Positions 55,730 to 64,000 of a DNA stretch of 64,000 nucleotides are shown piece after piece. The position numbers were made by a program, and so were the translations under genes. Numbering within the stretch: position 1 is the stretch's first letter; the number at the start of each line of letters is the position of its first letter. The notes beneath the pieces are model-generated. The model saw only the letters and a program-made list of their open reading frames with translations, was not told where the DNA came from and ran no database searches. The DNA comes from Lelliottia sp. WAP21 (lineage in GTDB: Bacteria > Pseudomonadota > Gammaproteobacteria > Enterobacterales > Enterobacteriaceae). The DNA is taken from positions 124,001 through 188,000 of the forward strand of contig NZ_JAIWPG020000005.1 of the NCBI RefSeq assembly GCF_020532665.2, in the 5' to 3' direction.

Positions 55730-56179
55730 CTATTTAAGCAATGTCGCCCAATGTTCTACCCATGGATTGGACTCGCTTTCGGGTTCCGGATGTTCACCGG
55801 CGTCAATCAGCAGCATGTCGCCAATCCGCTGGGCACCTTGCTCCTGAAGCAGCGCATCAAACTGCTTACCGCCGCCACAGAAATGGGTATACGAACTGTC
55901 TCCCAGCGCAATAATGCCGTAGCGGGTTTCAGGCTGAAAGCCCAACTGATCCTTGATTGCCTGGAAAAGTGGAACAATGCTGTCAGGGAGATCGCCTTGC
56001 CCCGTCGTAGAGGTGACCACCAGTACATAATGATCTTTATACTTAAGCCAGTCGGCCAGTTCAGCATCTTCATAGACCGTGGCTTTATGGCCCAGTCCTG
56101 CCAGGATCGCCTCTGCCTCTTCCGCGACCAGCAGCGAATTGCCGTACATTGTACCGACAAAGATTCCAACTTCAGCCAT
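55730..56179 (-). CDS. yqcA: Flavodoxin YqcA
   Basis: A 149-residue short-chain flavodoxin of the MioC type, same length as in E. coli. The FMN phosphate loop GTMYGNS and the flavin-side loops [11 protein letters not shown] and [13 protein letters not shown] are visible. It is presumably an electron carrier in the cytoplasm; partner proteins are not known. It lies 15 bases after truC in a truC-yqcA pair. Confidence 0.94.
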   Translation of the reverse strand: MAEVGIFVGTMYGNSLLVAEEAEAILAGLGHKATVYEDAELADWLKYKDHYVLVVTSTTGQGDLPDSIVPLFQAIKDQLGFQPETRYGIIALGDSSYTHFCGGGKQFDALLQEQGAQRIGDMLLIDAGEHPEPESESNPWVEHWATLLK

Positions 56180-56194
56180 GCTTTGCTCCCTACA

Positions 56195-56980
56195 TTATTG
56201 CGATTGGTGTTCATCCTGAACGTTGCCTGCGGCAAACTCAACCCTTTCATTTTCGGGGAGTTGCCCCAGCCAGCCAAACTGTGACAGCGCCTGCATCCAG
56301 ACATCATCAAACGGCGCACGGATAACCAGCGGCTCACCGGTAAAAGGATGCGTCAGACTCAGCTGGCTCGCATGTAACATCAGGCGATTGCAGCCAAAAT
56401 GTTCTGCCGCACTGCGGTTCTGACGTAAATCGCCGTGCTTACTGTCGCCAATGATAGGATGACGAAGGTGGGAAAGATGGCGGCGCAGCTGATGCTTACG
56501 GCCCGTTTTTGGCTCAAGCTCCACCAGACCGTAGCGCGTAGTGGGGAATTTACTGGTGGCAACCGGCATCTCGACCGTCGCGAGACCACGATAATCCGTC
56601 ACCGCTGGCTGCGGATCTTTATTTTCGCGCGCAAATTTATCGGCAATTTTATCCAGCTCTTCCACCAGCGGGTAATCAAGCGTGGCTTCATCCATCAACC
56701 AGCCGCGAACCATGGCGTGGTAACGCTTTTGGATCTGGTGTTGTTCAAACTGCTGAGACAACAAACGCCCGGCTTCGCTGGAGAGCCCCATCAGCAACAC
56801 GCCTGAAGTGGGCCTGTCCAGACGATGCACGGTAAACACATGCTGACCGATTTGGTCACGCACGGTTTGCATGACCACCACTTTTTCATCGCGATCGAGC
56901 CAGCTTCGGTGTACCAGCCAGCCTGACGGTTTATTGACGGCAACTAACCATTTGTCCTGATACAGGATCTCAATGGTCAT
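56195..56980 (-). CDS. truC: tRNA pseudouridine(65) synthase TruC
   Basis: A 261-residue RluA-family enzyme that makes pseudouridine 65 in tRNA. The motif VHRLDRPTSGVLLMGLS places the catalytic aspartate at D55. KPSGWLVH at the N-terminus and TGRKHQLRRHLSHL are conserved. It overlaps yqcC by 4 bases (ATGA). Confidence 0.96.
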   Translation of the reverse strand: MTIEILYQDKWLVAVNKPSGWLVHRSWLDRDEKVVVMQTVRDQIGQHVFTVHRLDRPTSGVLLMGLSSEAGRLLSQQFEQHQIQKRYHAMVRGWLMDEATLDYPLVEELDKIADKFARENKDPQPAVTDYRGLATVEMPVATSKFPTTRYGLVELEPKTGRKHQLRRHLSHLRHPIIGDSKHGDLRQNRSAAEHFGCNRLMLHASQLSLTHPFTGEPLVIRAPFDDVWMQALSQFGWLGQLPENERVEFAAGNVQDEHQSQ

Positions 56981-57306
56981 GCGTCCTTCCCGCCAAACAG
57001 GGTATCGAGCCTTTGCAGTTCAATCAGCACGACCTCGCGAGCGGGATGTGTCGCTTCCAGCGCCATTTCATAATAGGGTGCGACGGCAAAAGAGTGCGGC
57101 AGCGGATGCCCCCCCTCCAGCAGCGCGTGCAGACGCGGAATTAACACCCATTGCAGCCACTGGAAAGGCTCCAGCGTATCCAGGCAAAAAGGCTGCGTGC
57201 TTTCGAGCGCGGCGGGCTGCGGCGCTGTCTCCTGCCACAGCTGATGTTTACGCAATACCGCTTCGATGGCGTGCAACTGCACGCGAACGCTATCGTGATG
57301 CGTCAT
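56977..57306 (-). CDS. yqcC: YqcC family protein
   Basis: A 109-residue helical protein of unknown function, the same length as E. coli YqcC. Family segment STQPFCLDTLEPFQWLQWVLIPRLHALL is clear. I start at 57306 (MTHHDSVRVQL), since the longer frame to 57414 runs back into the csrB terminator. It overlaps truC by 4 bases and is transcribed in the same direction as the csrB RNA just upstream. Confidence 0.93.
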   Translation of the reverse strand: MTHHDSVRVQLHAIEAVLRKHQLWQETAPQPAALESTQPFCLDTLEPFQWLQWVLIPRLHALLEGGHPLPHSFAVAPYYEMALEATHPAREVVLIELQRLDTLFGGKDA

Positions 57307-57364
57307 ACCAACCTCAACTGATAAATTGAACGGCGCGCAGCATAGCATTACGGGGCGCAGAAAT

Positions 57365-57729
57365 AAAAAAAGGGAGCACTGTAAAAACAGTGCTCCCGGT
57401 TCGTTTCGCAGCATTCCAGCTACAATTCGTGCTCCCTGCTCATCCGTGACAACTTTTCCTGTGGCCCTAAGACCTGGTCATCCGTCGACCTTTTGCATCC
57501 TGCTCATATCATCCTGATATGATAGTTTCATCCTGAAACGTCCTGGCCATCCTGACCCACCGTTCATCCTGAGCGGCTCTCTTTCTCCTTCCTGGAGGTG
57601 TCCCTTACGCGTCCTGCGTGATCCTGTTCGCTTCATCCAGAAGCCTTTCCTGCAGCGCCATCCTGACGAGTCCTGAGTAAGAAACGTCATCATCCTGATG
57701 TTCGTTTCTCGTGTCGGCTTCCTGTCGAC
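57365..57729 (-). ncRNA. csrB: CsrB regulatory RNA
   Basis: An approximately 365-base RNA that sequesters the CsrA protein. The 5' end GTCGACAGG at 57729 matches E. coli CsrB. I count about 22 GGA motifs, many as CAGGA or CAGGATG in the loops of small hairpins (for example ATCAGGATGAT, TTCAGGATGAAA). It ends in a strong hairpin GGGAGCACTG-TAAAAA-CAGTGCTCCC (57372-57397) and a T-run. It lies between yqcC and syd, as in E. coli (369 bases there). Confidence 0.97.
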
Positions 57730-57903
57730 GGGGATAGAATCCGCTATTCCGCCGCGTCTTACAACCCATGCGGTAAGCCTTATAGCCCAGGCTTACACGC
57801 ACAACTCACTCCATTTAGGGGTTAAGCCGTTAAAAAATAATGAATTATTAAATACGGGGTACGAGATTATTCTTAACTGTTTCGGCGATCTCTCACAAAG
57901 CTT

Positions 57904-57921
57904 GTAAGAGATCTCTCACAA
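57904..57921. promoter_or_regulatory. UvrY-binding palindrome upstream of csrB
   Basis: TGTAAGAGA-TCTCTCACA is an 18-bp palindrome with one mismatch, identical in type to the UvrY site of E. coli csrB. Its centre is about 183 bases upstream of the csrB start. A second half-like copy GATCTCTCACA lies just before it at 57887-57897. Confidence 0.85.
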
Positions 57922-57939
57922 AGGCTGTAGCACAATGGA

Positions 57940-58485
57940 TTACAGAACAGGCTCAAGCTGGTTGAGGAATTCCGCAAGTGAAGGGGCGAGAACATCGCGT
58001 TTGCGGGTGCCAATCGTCTCTTTGATCACTTCACCACTCAGATTACAGACTGAAATAACATCCAGTTCGCTGTCGAGGGTGGCGATAAAAAGCGTCGGGG
58101 CGAGCTTCAGGCGTTTTTGGGTGACCAGATGCCCAATCAGGTTTTCCTGCACGCGGAGAAAATCCTCTTCGCTCCAGGTCTGGAGTAACGTCATCGTTTC
58201 AACCGCGAAACGGGCGCGCATATCTCCGGCAAACTGAGTGGTGTAAAACGCATGAACGGCAGGTTGTACCACAAGGCCCATGGCGCGTTCAACCGCATTT
58301 ACATTTTGCCCGGCCGTGAAGGGCTGAGGTTGCCAGATAATACGGTCGTCAAGCGTGGTCACAATGCACGGAGACGGCACACCGTACAACTCTTCGCTTT
58401 GCGGCCAGGTCTCATTTGTCTCATGCCATGCGTCGCAGTAACGCGTCGTAAATGCCGTCAGGGCATTTGCAGTTTCAATATCCAC
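57940..58485 (-). CDS. syd: SecY-interacting protein Syd
   Basis: A 181-residue cytoplasmic protein, same length as in E. coli, that binds SecY and can disrupt improperly assembled translocons. Recognised by the N-terminus [18 protein letters not shown] and by RIIWQPQPF and [22 protein letters not shown]. It is divergent from queF; csrB is the downstream RNA on the same strand. Confidence 0.95.
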   Translation of the reverse strand: MDIETANALTAFTTRYCDAWHETNETWPQSEELYGVPSPCIVTTLDDRIIWQPQPFTAGQNVNAVERAMGLVVQPAVHAFYTTQFAGDMRARFAVETMTLLQTWSEEDFLRVQENLIGHLVTQKRLKLAPTLFIATLDSELDVISVCNLSGEVIKETIGTRKRDVLAPSLAEFLNQLEPVL

Positions 58486-58553
58486 CGATTTCTCTCTTCA
58501 CCTAAGACAGGATAAACTCTGCCCATAGTGTACCTGCAAAGTGGCAATGAAAC

Positions 58554-59396
58554 ATGACTGACGAAAACCATCAGGCGTTAACGGGTTTAACGCTGGGCAA
58601 ATCGACCGATTACCGTGATACCTATGATGCCAGCCTGCTGCAAGGTGTCCCGCGCAGCCTGAACCGCGATCCGCTCGGGCTGCGCGCTAACGCCCTGCCC
58701 TTCACCGGCGGCGATATCTGGACGCTCTATGAGCTCTCCTGGCTGAATGCGCGCGGCTTGCCGCAGGTGGCGGTCGGCCACGTTGAGCTGGATTATGCCA
58801 GCCTGAATCTGGTGGAATCCAAAAGCTTTAAGCTCTATCTCAATAGCTTCAACCAGACGCGATTCGACTCCTGGGAAGAGGTTCAGCGGACGATGCAACG
58901 CGATCTGAGCGCCTGCGCCCAGGGCAATGTAACCGTGGCGCTCTATCGGCTCCATGAACTGGAAGGTCAACCCATCGCCCATTTTCACGGCGCGTGCATT
59001 GACGATCAGGCGATCGATATCGACAGTTACGAATTCAGCACTGCATACCTGGAAAATGCAGCCGGCGGAAAAGTGGTGGAAGAGACCCTGGTGAGCCATT
59101 TACTGAAATCAAACTGCTTGATCACCCATCAGCCTGACTGGGGTTCTGTGCAGATTCAGTATCGCGGCCCGAAGATCGACCGGGAGAAGCTGCTGCGCTA
59201 TCTGGTCTCATTCCGCCATCACAACGAATTTCACGAGCAGTGCGTAGAGCGCATCTTCAATGACATCCAGCGTTTCTGCCAGCCGGAAACGCTGAGCGTC
59301 TATGCACGCTATACCCGTCGTGGCGGGCTGGATATCAATCCGTGGCGTACCAATACCGACTTTGTCCCTGCAACCGGACGTCTGGTTCGTCAATAA
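58554..59396 (+). CDS. queF: NADPH-dependent 7-cyano-7-deazaguanine reductase QueF
   Basis: A 280-residue enzyme (E. coli 282) that reduces preQ0 to preQ1 in queuosine synthesis. The QueF motif [15 protein letters not shown] is at about 88-101, and the catalytic cysteine is C188 in [15 protein letters not shown], with D195 nearby. It is a bimodular T-fold of the YqcD/long type. queD and queE, which make its precursor, are 23 kb away in this window. Confidence 0.97.
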   Translation: MTDENHQALTGLTLGKSTDYRDTYDASLLQGVPRSLNRDPLGLRANALPFTGGDIWTLYELSWLNARGLPQVAVGHVELDYASLNLVESKSFKLYLNSFNQTRFDSWEEVQRTMQRDLSACAQGNVTVALYRLHELEGQPIAHFHGACIDDQAIDIDSYEFSTAYLENAAGGKVVEETLVSHLLKSNCLITHQPDWGSVQIQYRGPKIDREKLLRYLVSFRHHNEFHEQCVERIFNDIQRFCQPETLSVYARYTRRGGLDINPWRTNTDFVPATGRLVRQ

Positions 59397-59512
59397 GCCT
59401 ACTTTTTTCACATTATGCGCACGGTATTCCGCGCTTATAGTTGTGAAACGTCATAAGCCAGGGCTATTGTAATCATCAGGGAAAGACGATCTTCGTCCCA
59501 TAAGGAGCTTAC

Positions 59513-60877
59513 TTGATTACACATATTAGCCCGTTAGGCTCAATGGATATGTTGTCGCAGCTGGAAGTGGATATGCTTAAGCGCACCGCCAGCAGCGACC
59601 TCTATCAACTGTTTCGCAACTGTTCACTGGCTGTTCTGAACTCCGGAAGCTTGACTGATAACAGCAAAGAGTTGCTGTCCCGCTTTGAAAGCTTCGACAT
59701 TAACGTATTGCGTCGCGAACGCGGCGTGAAGCTGGAAGTGATCAATCCGCCGGAAGACGCCTTTGTCGATGGACGTATTATTCGCTCCTTGCAAGCCAAC
59801 CTTTTCGCGGTCCTGCGCGACATCCTCTTTGTTAACGGTCAGATTCATAATGCCGGACGTTTTCAGCACCTGAATCTGGAAAGTTCCGTGCACATGACCA
59901 ACCTGGTGTTCTCCATTCTGCGTAATGCCCGTGCGCTGCACGTGGGGGAAGCACCGAATATGGTCGTCTGCTGGGGCGGACACTCCATTAATGAAACTGA
60001 ATATCTGTATGCGCGCCGCGTGGGTACGCAGCTTGGCTTACGTGAGCTGAACATCTGCACCGGCTGCGGTCCAGGCGCGATGGAAGCGCCGATGAAAGGT
60101 GCCGCGGTCGGCCACGCCCAGCAACGTTATAAAGAAGGCCGTTTTATCGGGATGACCGAACCGTCCATCATTGCGGCTGAGCCACCTAACCCGCTGGTGA
60201 ACGAACTGATCATCATGCCGGATATCGAGAAACGCCTGGAGGCCTTCGTGCGCATTGCCCACGGGATCATCATCTTCCCGGGTGGGGTCGGCACGGCAGA
60301 AGAGCTGCTGTATCTGCTGGGCATACTGATGAATCCGGCGAACAAAAATCAGGTCTTGCCGCTGATTCTCACCGGTCCAAAAGAGAGTGCTGATTATTTC
60401 CGCGTGCTGGACGAATTTATTGTTCATACGCTGGGTGAAGGTGCCCGTACGCACTACCGCATCATTATTGATGATGCCGCCGAGGTGGCACGTCAGATGA
60501 AAAAAGCGATGCCGCTGGTGAAAGAAAACCGCCGCGATACCGGGGATGCGTATAGCTTCAACTGGTCTATTCGCATTGCACCGGATCTGCAAATGCCGTT
60601 CGAGCCCTCGCATGAAAACATGGCGAATCTGAAACTCTACCCCGATCAACCTGTTGAAGTATTGGCTGCCGACCTGCGTCGGGCGTTCTCGGGCATCGTT
60701 GCCGGTAACGTGAAAGAGGTCGGGATTCGGGCGATAGAAGAGTTTGGCCCTTATAAAATCCACGGCGACAGCGACATGATGCGCCGTATGGATGACCTGC
60801 TGCAGGGCTTTGTGGCTCAACACCGTATGAAGTTGCCAGGCTCTGCCTATATCCCTTGTTACGAGATTTGTGCTTAA
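59513..60877 (+). CDS. ppnN: Nucleotide 5'-monophosphate nucleosidase PpnN
   Basis: A 454-residue enzyme of the LOG/YgdH family, same length as in E. coli, which cleaves purine and pyrimidine nucleotides and is tuned by (p)ppGpp. The start is TTG, five bases after AAGGAG (59502-59507), as in E. coli. The central LOG domain has [33 protein letters not shown] and [15 protein letters not shown]. Both N- and C-terminal extensions are intact. Confidence 0.96.
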   Translation: MITHISPLGSMDMLSQLEVDMLKRTASSDLYQLFRNCSLAVLNSGSLTDNSKELLSRFESFDINVLRRERGVKLEVINPPEDAFVDGRIIRSLQANLFAVLRDILFVNGQIHNAGRFQHLNLESSVHMTNLVFSILRNARALHVGEAPNMVVCWGGHSINETEYLYARRVGTQLGLRELNICTGCGPGAMEAPMKGAAVGHAQQRYKEGRFIGMTEPSIIAAEPPNPLVNELIIMPDIEKRLEAFVRIAHGIIIFPGGVGTAEELLYLLGILMNPANKNQVLPLILTGPKESADYFRVLDEFIVHTLGEGARTHYRIIIDDAAEVARQMKKAMPLVKENRRDTGDAYSFNWSIRIAPDLQMPFEPSHENMANLKLYPDQPVEVLAADLRRAFSGIVAGNVKEVGIRAIEEFGPYKIHGDSDMMRRMDDLLQGFVAQHRMKLPGSAYIPCYEICA

Positions 60878-60903
60878 CAGCATAATGCTCTGAATCGTCA
60901 AAA

Positions 60904-60928
60904 AGCCGGGGCTGCCCCGGTTTTTTTA
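60904..60928 (+). terminator. Terminator after ppnN
   Basis: CCGGGG, short loop, CCCCGG followed by seven T, 27 bases past the ppnN stop. Confidence 0.9.
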
Positions 60929-61386
60929 TTTTCATCGATAAAACATAGGCATTACTTATACATTTTACATTTCCATTCAATACGCAAACGATTACCTACA
61001 TTTGTCACCCGTGATTTATCAGCCTTAAACTAAATTACTCGCCAGAAAAAACTAAAAACGACACTTTTTACAGCCTATCTCCCGTATCTCAATGGCTGAG
61101 CTATCCTGCCATATCTCGTTAATGTTAGCCTTCGCGCCCGTAAATGCGCTTTGACGTTTTATTAACAGTTTTTTGGACTAATAATGCCCACATCAAAAGT
61201 GGATTATTGCATTTGGGATCGGGATCACTGATACATTTATCACTAGAATGTATCTTTCCGCCCGCCAATAGTTACGGGCATAAATTATAAAAAAACCGTC
61301 ATTGAACGAATTTCATATTATCGTCAGGCCCTTTTTCATCGGAATTGACTAAAAAGCCTGACAAATTGTTCCTCCAGGAGATACAG
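60929..61386 (+). promoter_or_regulatory. Upstream region of sdaC
   Basis: About 460 AT-rich bases without a gene. It must contain the sdaCB promoter, which in E. coli responds to CRP and Lrp. I note an inverted repeat GATACATT-N9-AATGTATC (61230-61254) and AGGAG eight bases before the sdaC start. No consensus CRP site is evident by eye. Confidence 0.5.
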
Positions 61387-62676
61387 ATGGAAAGCACTCA
61401 AACCAGCACCATTGCTTCGACAGAATCCCGAAGTGGATGGCGTAAAACGGATACCATGTGGATGCTTGGCCTTTACGGCACAGCAATCGGCGCTGGTGTA
61501 CTGTTCCTTCCTATTAACGCAGGTGTGGGCGGGCTGATTCCGCTGATCATCATGGCCATCATTGCGTTCCCAATGACCTACTTCGCACACCGCGGTCTGA
61601 CCCGTTTTGTGCTTTCCGGCAAAAACCCGGGCGAAGACATCACTGAAGTTGTTGAAGAACACTTTGGTGTTGGCGCAGGTAAACTGATTACCCTGCTCTA
61701 CTTCTTCGCGATCTACCCGATTCTGTTGGTTTATAGCGTGGCTATCACCAACACCGTTGAAAGCTTCATGGCCCACCAGCTGCACATGACGCCGCCACCG
61801 CGCGCCATTCTGTCTCTGATTCTGATCGTCGGTATGATGACTATCGTTCGTTTCGGCGAGCAGATGATTGTTAAAGCGATGAGCGTTCTGGTGTTCCCGT
61901 TCGTGATCGCTTTGATGGTGCTGGCCTGCTACCTGATTCCTAACTGGAACGGTGCTGCGCTGGAAACCCTGTCTCTGAGCAGCGCGTCTGCCACCGGCAA
62001 TGGCCTGTGGATGACCCTGTGGCTGGCCATTCCGGTCATGGTCTTCTCCTTCAACCACTCTCCTATCATCTCCTCTTTCGCCGTGGCGAAACGTGAAGAA
62101 TATGGTCAGGGTGCAGAGAAGAAATGCTCCAGCATTCTGGCTCGCGCGCACATCATGATGGTAATCACCGTGATGTTCTTCGTCTTCAGCTGTGTACTGA
62201 GCCTCTCCCCGGCCGACCTTGCCGAGGCAAAAGCGCAGAACATCTCGATTCTTTCTTACCTGGCGAACCACTTTAACGCACCGGTTATCGCATGGATGGC
62301 CCCAATCATTGCGATGATTGCGATCACCAAATCCTTCCTGGGCCACTATCTGGGCGCACGTGAAGGCTTTAACGGCATGGTGATCAAATCCCTGCGCGGT
62401 AAAGGTAAGAGCATCGAAATCAACCGTCTGAACAAAATCACGGCACTATTCATGCTGGTGACCACCTGGGCTGTCGCGACCATGAACCCGAGCATTCTCG
62501 GCATGATCGAAACCCTGGGCGGCCCGATTATCGCGATGATCCTCTTCCTGATGCCGATGTACGCGATTCAGAAAGTGCCTGCGATGCGCAAATACAGCGG
62601 TCATGTCAGCAATGTCTTCGTTGTGATTATGGGTCTGATTGCCATCTCCGCGATCTCCTTCTCTCTGTTCAGCTAA
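61387..62676 (+). CDS. sdaC: L-serine transporter SdaC
   Basis: A 429-residue proton-serine symporter of the HAAAP family, same length as in E. coli, with about 11 membrane helices. Features include [65 protein letters not shown] and [18 protein letters not shown] start at METTQ-like MESTQTS (61387), after CCAGGAG; the frame is open upstream. It is followed by sdaB, so uptake and breakdown of serine are linked. Confidence 0.97.
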   Translation: MESTQTSTIASTESRSGWRKTDTMWMLGLYGTAIGAGVLFLPINAGVGGLIPLIIMAIIAFPMTYFAHRGLTRFVLSGKNPGEDITEVVEEHFGVGAGKLITLLYFFAIYPILLVYSVAITNTVESFMAHQLHMTPPPRAILSLILIVGMMTIVRFGEQMIVKAMSVLVFPFVIALMVLACYLIPNWNGAALETLSLSSASATGNGLWMTLWLAIPVMVFSFNHSPIISSFAVAKREEYGQGAEKKCSSILARAHIMMVITVMFFVFSCVLSLSPADLAEAKAQNISILSYLANHFNAPVIAWMAPIIAMIAITKSFLGHYLGAREGFNGMVIKSLRGKGKSIEINRLNKITALFMLVTTWAVATMNPSILGMIETLGGPIIAMILFLMPMYAIQKVPAMRKYSGHVSNVFVVIMGLIAISAISFSLFS

Positions 62677-62684
62677 TACTCCTT

Positions 62685-62704
62685 GCGCAGCCTTCGGGCT
62701 GCGC
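62685..62704 (+). other. UUCG-capped hairpin between sdaC and sdaB
   Basis: Perfect 8-base arms GCGCAGCC and GGCTGCGC closed by TTCG, a very stable tetraloop. It is not followed by a real T-run, so it may give partial termination or shield the sdaC message. Confidence 0.75.
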
Positions 62705-62739
62705 ACTTCTCCTCTCTGACTGATAGCCATGGACGCATC

Positions 62740-64000
62740 ATGATTAGCGTATTCGATATCTTCAAAATCGGTATTGGACCTTCCAGCTCTCATACTGTCG
62801 GACCGATGAAAGCCGGTAAACAATTCACGGATGACTTGATTGCACGCGGCATTTTGCACGACGTAACCCGCGTGGTTGTTGATGTTTACGGGTCGCTTTC
62901 CCTGACGGGCAAGGGCCACCATACGGACATCGCCATCATTATGGGGCTGGCAGGAAACCTGCCGGATACCGTCGATATTGACGCTATCCCCGGCTTCATC
63001 CAGGACGTCAACACGCACGGTCGTTTGCTTCTGGCAAACGGTGACCATGAAGTCGAGTTCCCGGTTGATAAGTGCATGAATTTCCATGCCGACAATCTCT
63101 CCCTGCACGAAAACGGTATGCGCATTACCGCGCTGGCAGGCGAGCAGGTCATGTATAGCCAGACTTATTACTCCATCGGCGGCGGTTTTATTGTCGATGA
63201 AGACCATTTCGGGCAACCGGATAATTCTACGGTTGTGGTACCTTACCCGTATAAAAATGCGGCCGATTTACAGCGTCATTGCCAGGAAACGGGGCTTTCT
63301 CTTTCCGGCCTGATGATGAAGAACGAACTGGCGTTGCACACTAAAGAAGAGCTGGAACAGCACTTTAAAAACGTCTGGGATGTGATGCGCGGCGGAATTG
63401 AACGCGGTATCACCACCGAAGGCGTTCTGCCGGGTAAATTGCGCGTGCCGCGCCGTGCGGCTGCGCTGCGACGTATGCTGGTGAGTGCAGATAAAACGAC
63501 GACCGATCCCATGGCGGTTGTGGACTGGATTAACATGTTCGCCCTGGCGGTTAACGAAGAGAACGCTGCCGGTGGTCGTGTCGTGACCGCGCCAACCAAC
63601 GGTGCCTGTGGGATTGTTCCGGCAGTGCTGGCCTACTACGACAAGTTTATCCGTGAAGTCAATGCAAACTCCCTGGCGCGCTATATGCTGGTGACCAGTG
63701 CCATTGGTTCACTGTACAAGATGAATGCCTCTATCTCTGGCGCAGAAGTGGGCTGCCAGGGTGAAGTGGGCGTGGCATGTTCTATGGCCGCGGCGGGCCT
63801 TGCCGAGTTGCTTGGCGGTAGCCCAACGCAGGTCTGCATCGCGGCCGAAATCGGCATGGAACATAACCTCGGACTGACCTGCGACCCGGTTGCCGGACAA
63901 GTGCAGGTGCCGTGTATCGAACGAAATGCGATTGCGTCTGTAAAAGCAGTCAACGCCGCACGTATGGCGTTACGCCGGACCAGTGAGCCTCGTGTCTGCC
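62740..64000 (+). CDS. sdaB: L-serine dehydratase SdaB, 5' part (runs off the window)
   Basis: The first 420 codons of an enzyme that deaminates L-serine to pyruvate; E. coli SdaB is 455 residues, so about 35 are missing beyond the end. It starts MISVFDIFKIGIGPSSSHTVGPMKAGKQF. The catalytic/cluster region has APTNGACGIVPAVL, SGAEVGCQGEVGVACSMAAAGL and EHNLGLTCDPVAGQVQVPCIERNA, which hold the cysteines for the 4Fe-4S cluster. The sdaC-sdaB order is as in E. coli. sdaA is the alternative, but linkage to sdaC favours sdaB. Confidence 0.96.
   Translation, partial: MISVFDIFKIGIGPSSSHTVGPMKAGKQFTDDLIARGILHDVTRVVVDVYGSLSLTGKGHHTDIAIIMGLAGNLPDTVDIDAIPGFIQDVNTHGRLLLANGDHEVEFPVDKCMNFHADNLSLHENGMRITALAGEQVMYSQTYYSIGGGFIVDEDHFGQPDNSTVVVPYPYKNAADLQRHCQETGLSLSGLMMKNELALHTKEELEQHFKNVWDVMRGGIERGITTEGVLPGKLRVPRRAAALRRMLVSADKTTTDPMAVVDWINMFALAVNEENAAGGRVVTAPTNGACGIVPAVLAYYDKFIREVNANSLARYMLVTSAIGSLYKMNASISGAEVGCQGEVGVACSMAAAGLAELLGGSPTQVCIAAEIGMEHNLGLTCDPVAGQVQVPCIERNAIASVKAVNAARMALRRTSEPRVC

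Noticed and set aside
55529-56284. 251-codon plus-strand frame upstream of and across yqcA
   Set aside because: It reads through a REP-like hairpin and the opposite strand of yqcA and truC, and shows no recognisable domain.
57478-57802. Two small minus-strand frames in the yqcC-syd interval
   Set aside because: They coincide with the csrB RNA and its repeated AGGAUG motifs; the repeats explain the open frames.
60038-60901. 287-codon frame opposite ppnN
   Set aside because: Antisense shadow; ppnN has a conserved TTG start, ribosome site and full length.
61336-62346. 336-codon frame opposite sdaC, rich in His, Asn and Gln
   Set aside because: This composition is typical of the reverse complement of a membrane-protein gene; sdaC is clearly the real gene.

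Overview
This 64 kb window is chromosomal backbone of a member of the Enterobacteriaceae. Gene order and protein lengths match the Escherichia coli hyp-fhlA-mutS-rpoS-cys-eno-relA-barA-csrB-sdaCB region almost gene for gene. Several accessory blocks differ from E. coli K-12, and the sequence reads like the Enterobacter/Lelliottia/Leclercia group; the genus is an inference. Base composition is moderately GC-rich. I see no transposase, integrase, phage gene, tRNA or rRNA.

Layout. (1) 1-4640: end of hypB, then hypC-hypD-hypE ([NiFe]-hydrogenase maturation) and fhlA (formate regulator). (2) 4650-8842: an iron-type ABC importer (binding protein, permease, ATPase) plus an MFS transporter, behind a TTGACA-N17-TATAAA promoter and a Fur-box-like site. 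(3) 8847-12284: ygbA, a SymE-like gene with a LexA-box-like site, and mutS. (4) 12395-17811: two accessory units. One is a UbiX/UbiD-type hydroxyarylic acid decarboxylase operon (ecdBCD-like) with a divergent MarR regulator; the other is a LysR regulator divergent from an MFS exporter and a SnoaL-like protein. (5) 17823-24489: rpoS, nlpD, pcm, surE, truD, ispF, ispD, ftsB, ygbE. (6) 24548-34689: sulfate assimilation, with cysC-cysN-cysD-cysG and cysH-cysI-cysJ on the minus strand. Between them lie iap and a 47-bp tandem hairpin repeat at the place where E. coli carries a CRISPR-Cas locus. (7) 34994-39368: queD, queE, then a nanE-PTS-RpiR amino-sugar module. (8) 39422-49923: eno, pyrG, mazG, relA, rlmD, barA; mazEF is absent. 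(9) 49998-55264: the D-glucarate operon gudP-gudX-gudD with garK. (10) 55730-58485: yqcA, truC, yqcC, the regulatory RNA csrB, and syd. (11) 58554-64000: queF, ppnN, sdaC and the start of sdaB.

How the genes work together. The sulfur block is nearly complete for sulfate to sulfide: ATP sulfurylase, APS kinase, PAPS reductase and sulfite reductase, plus a siroheme synthase that supplies the sulfite reductase cofactor. queD, queE and queF are three steps of queuosine precursor synthesis. BarA sits 7.4 kb from csrB, one of its downstream targets through UvrY, and the UvrY palindrome upstream of csrB is visible. rpoS and relA are the general-stress and stringent-response regulators. gudP/D/X and garK cover entry and final phosphorylation in glucarate breakdown.

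I found no clearly new multi-gene system. The most interesting signals are the hairpin array at the CRISPR site, a shortened N-terminal domain in CysG, the Fur-type ABC+MFS insertion, and several very clean regulatory palindromes.
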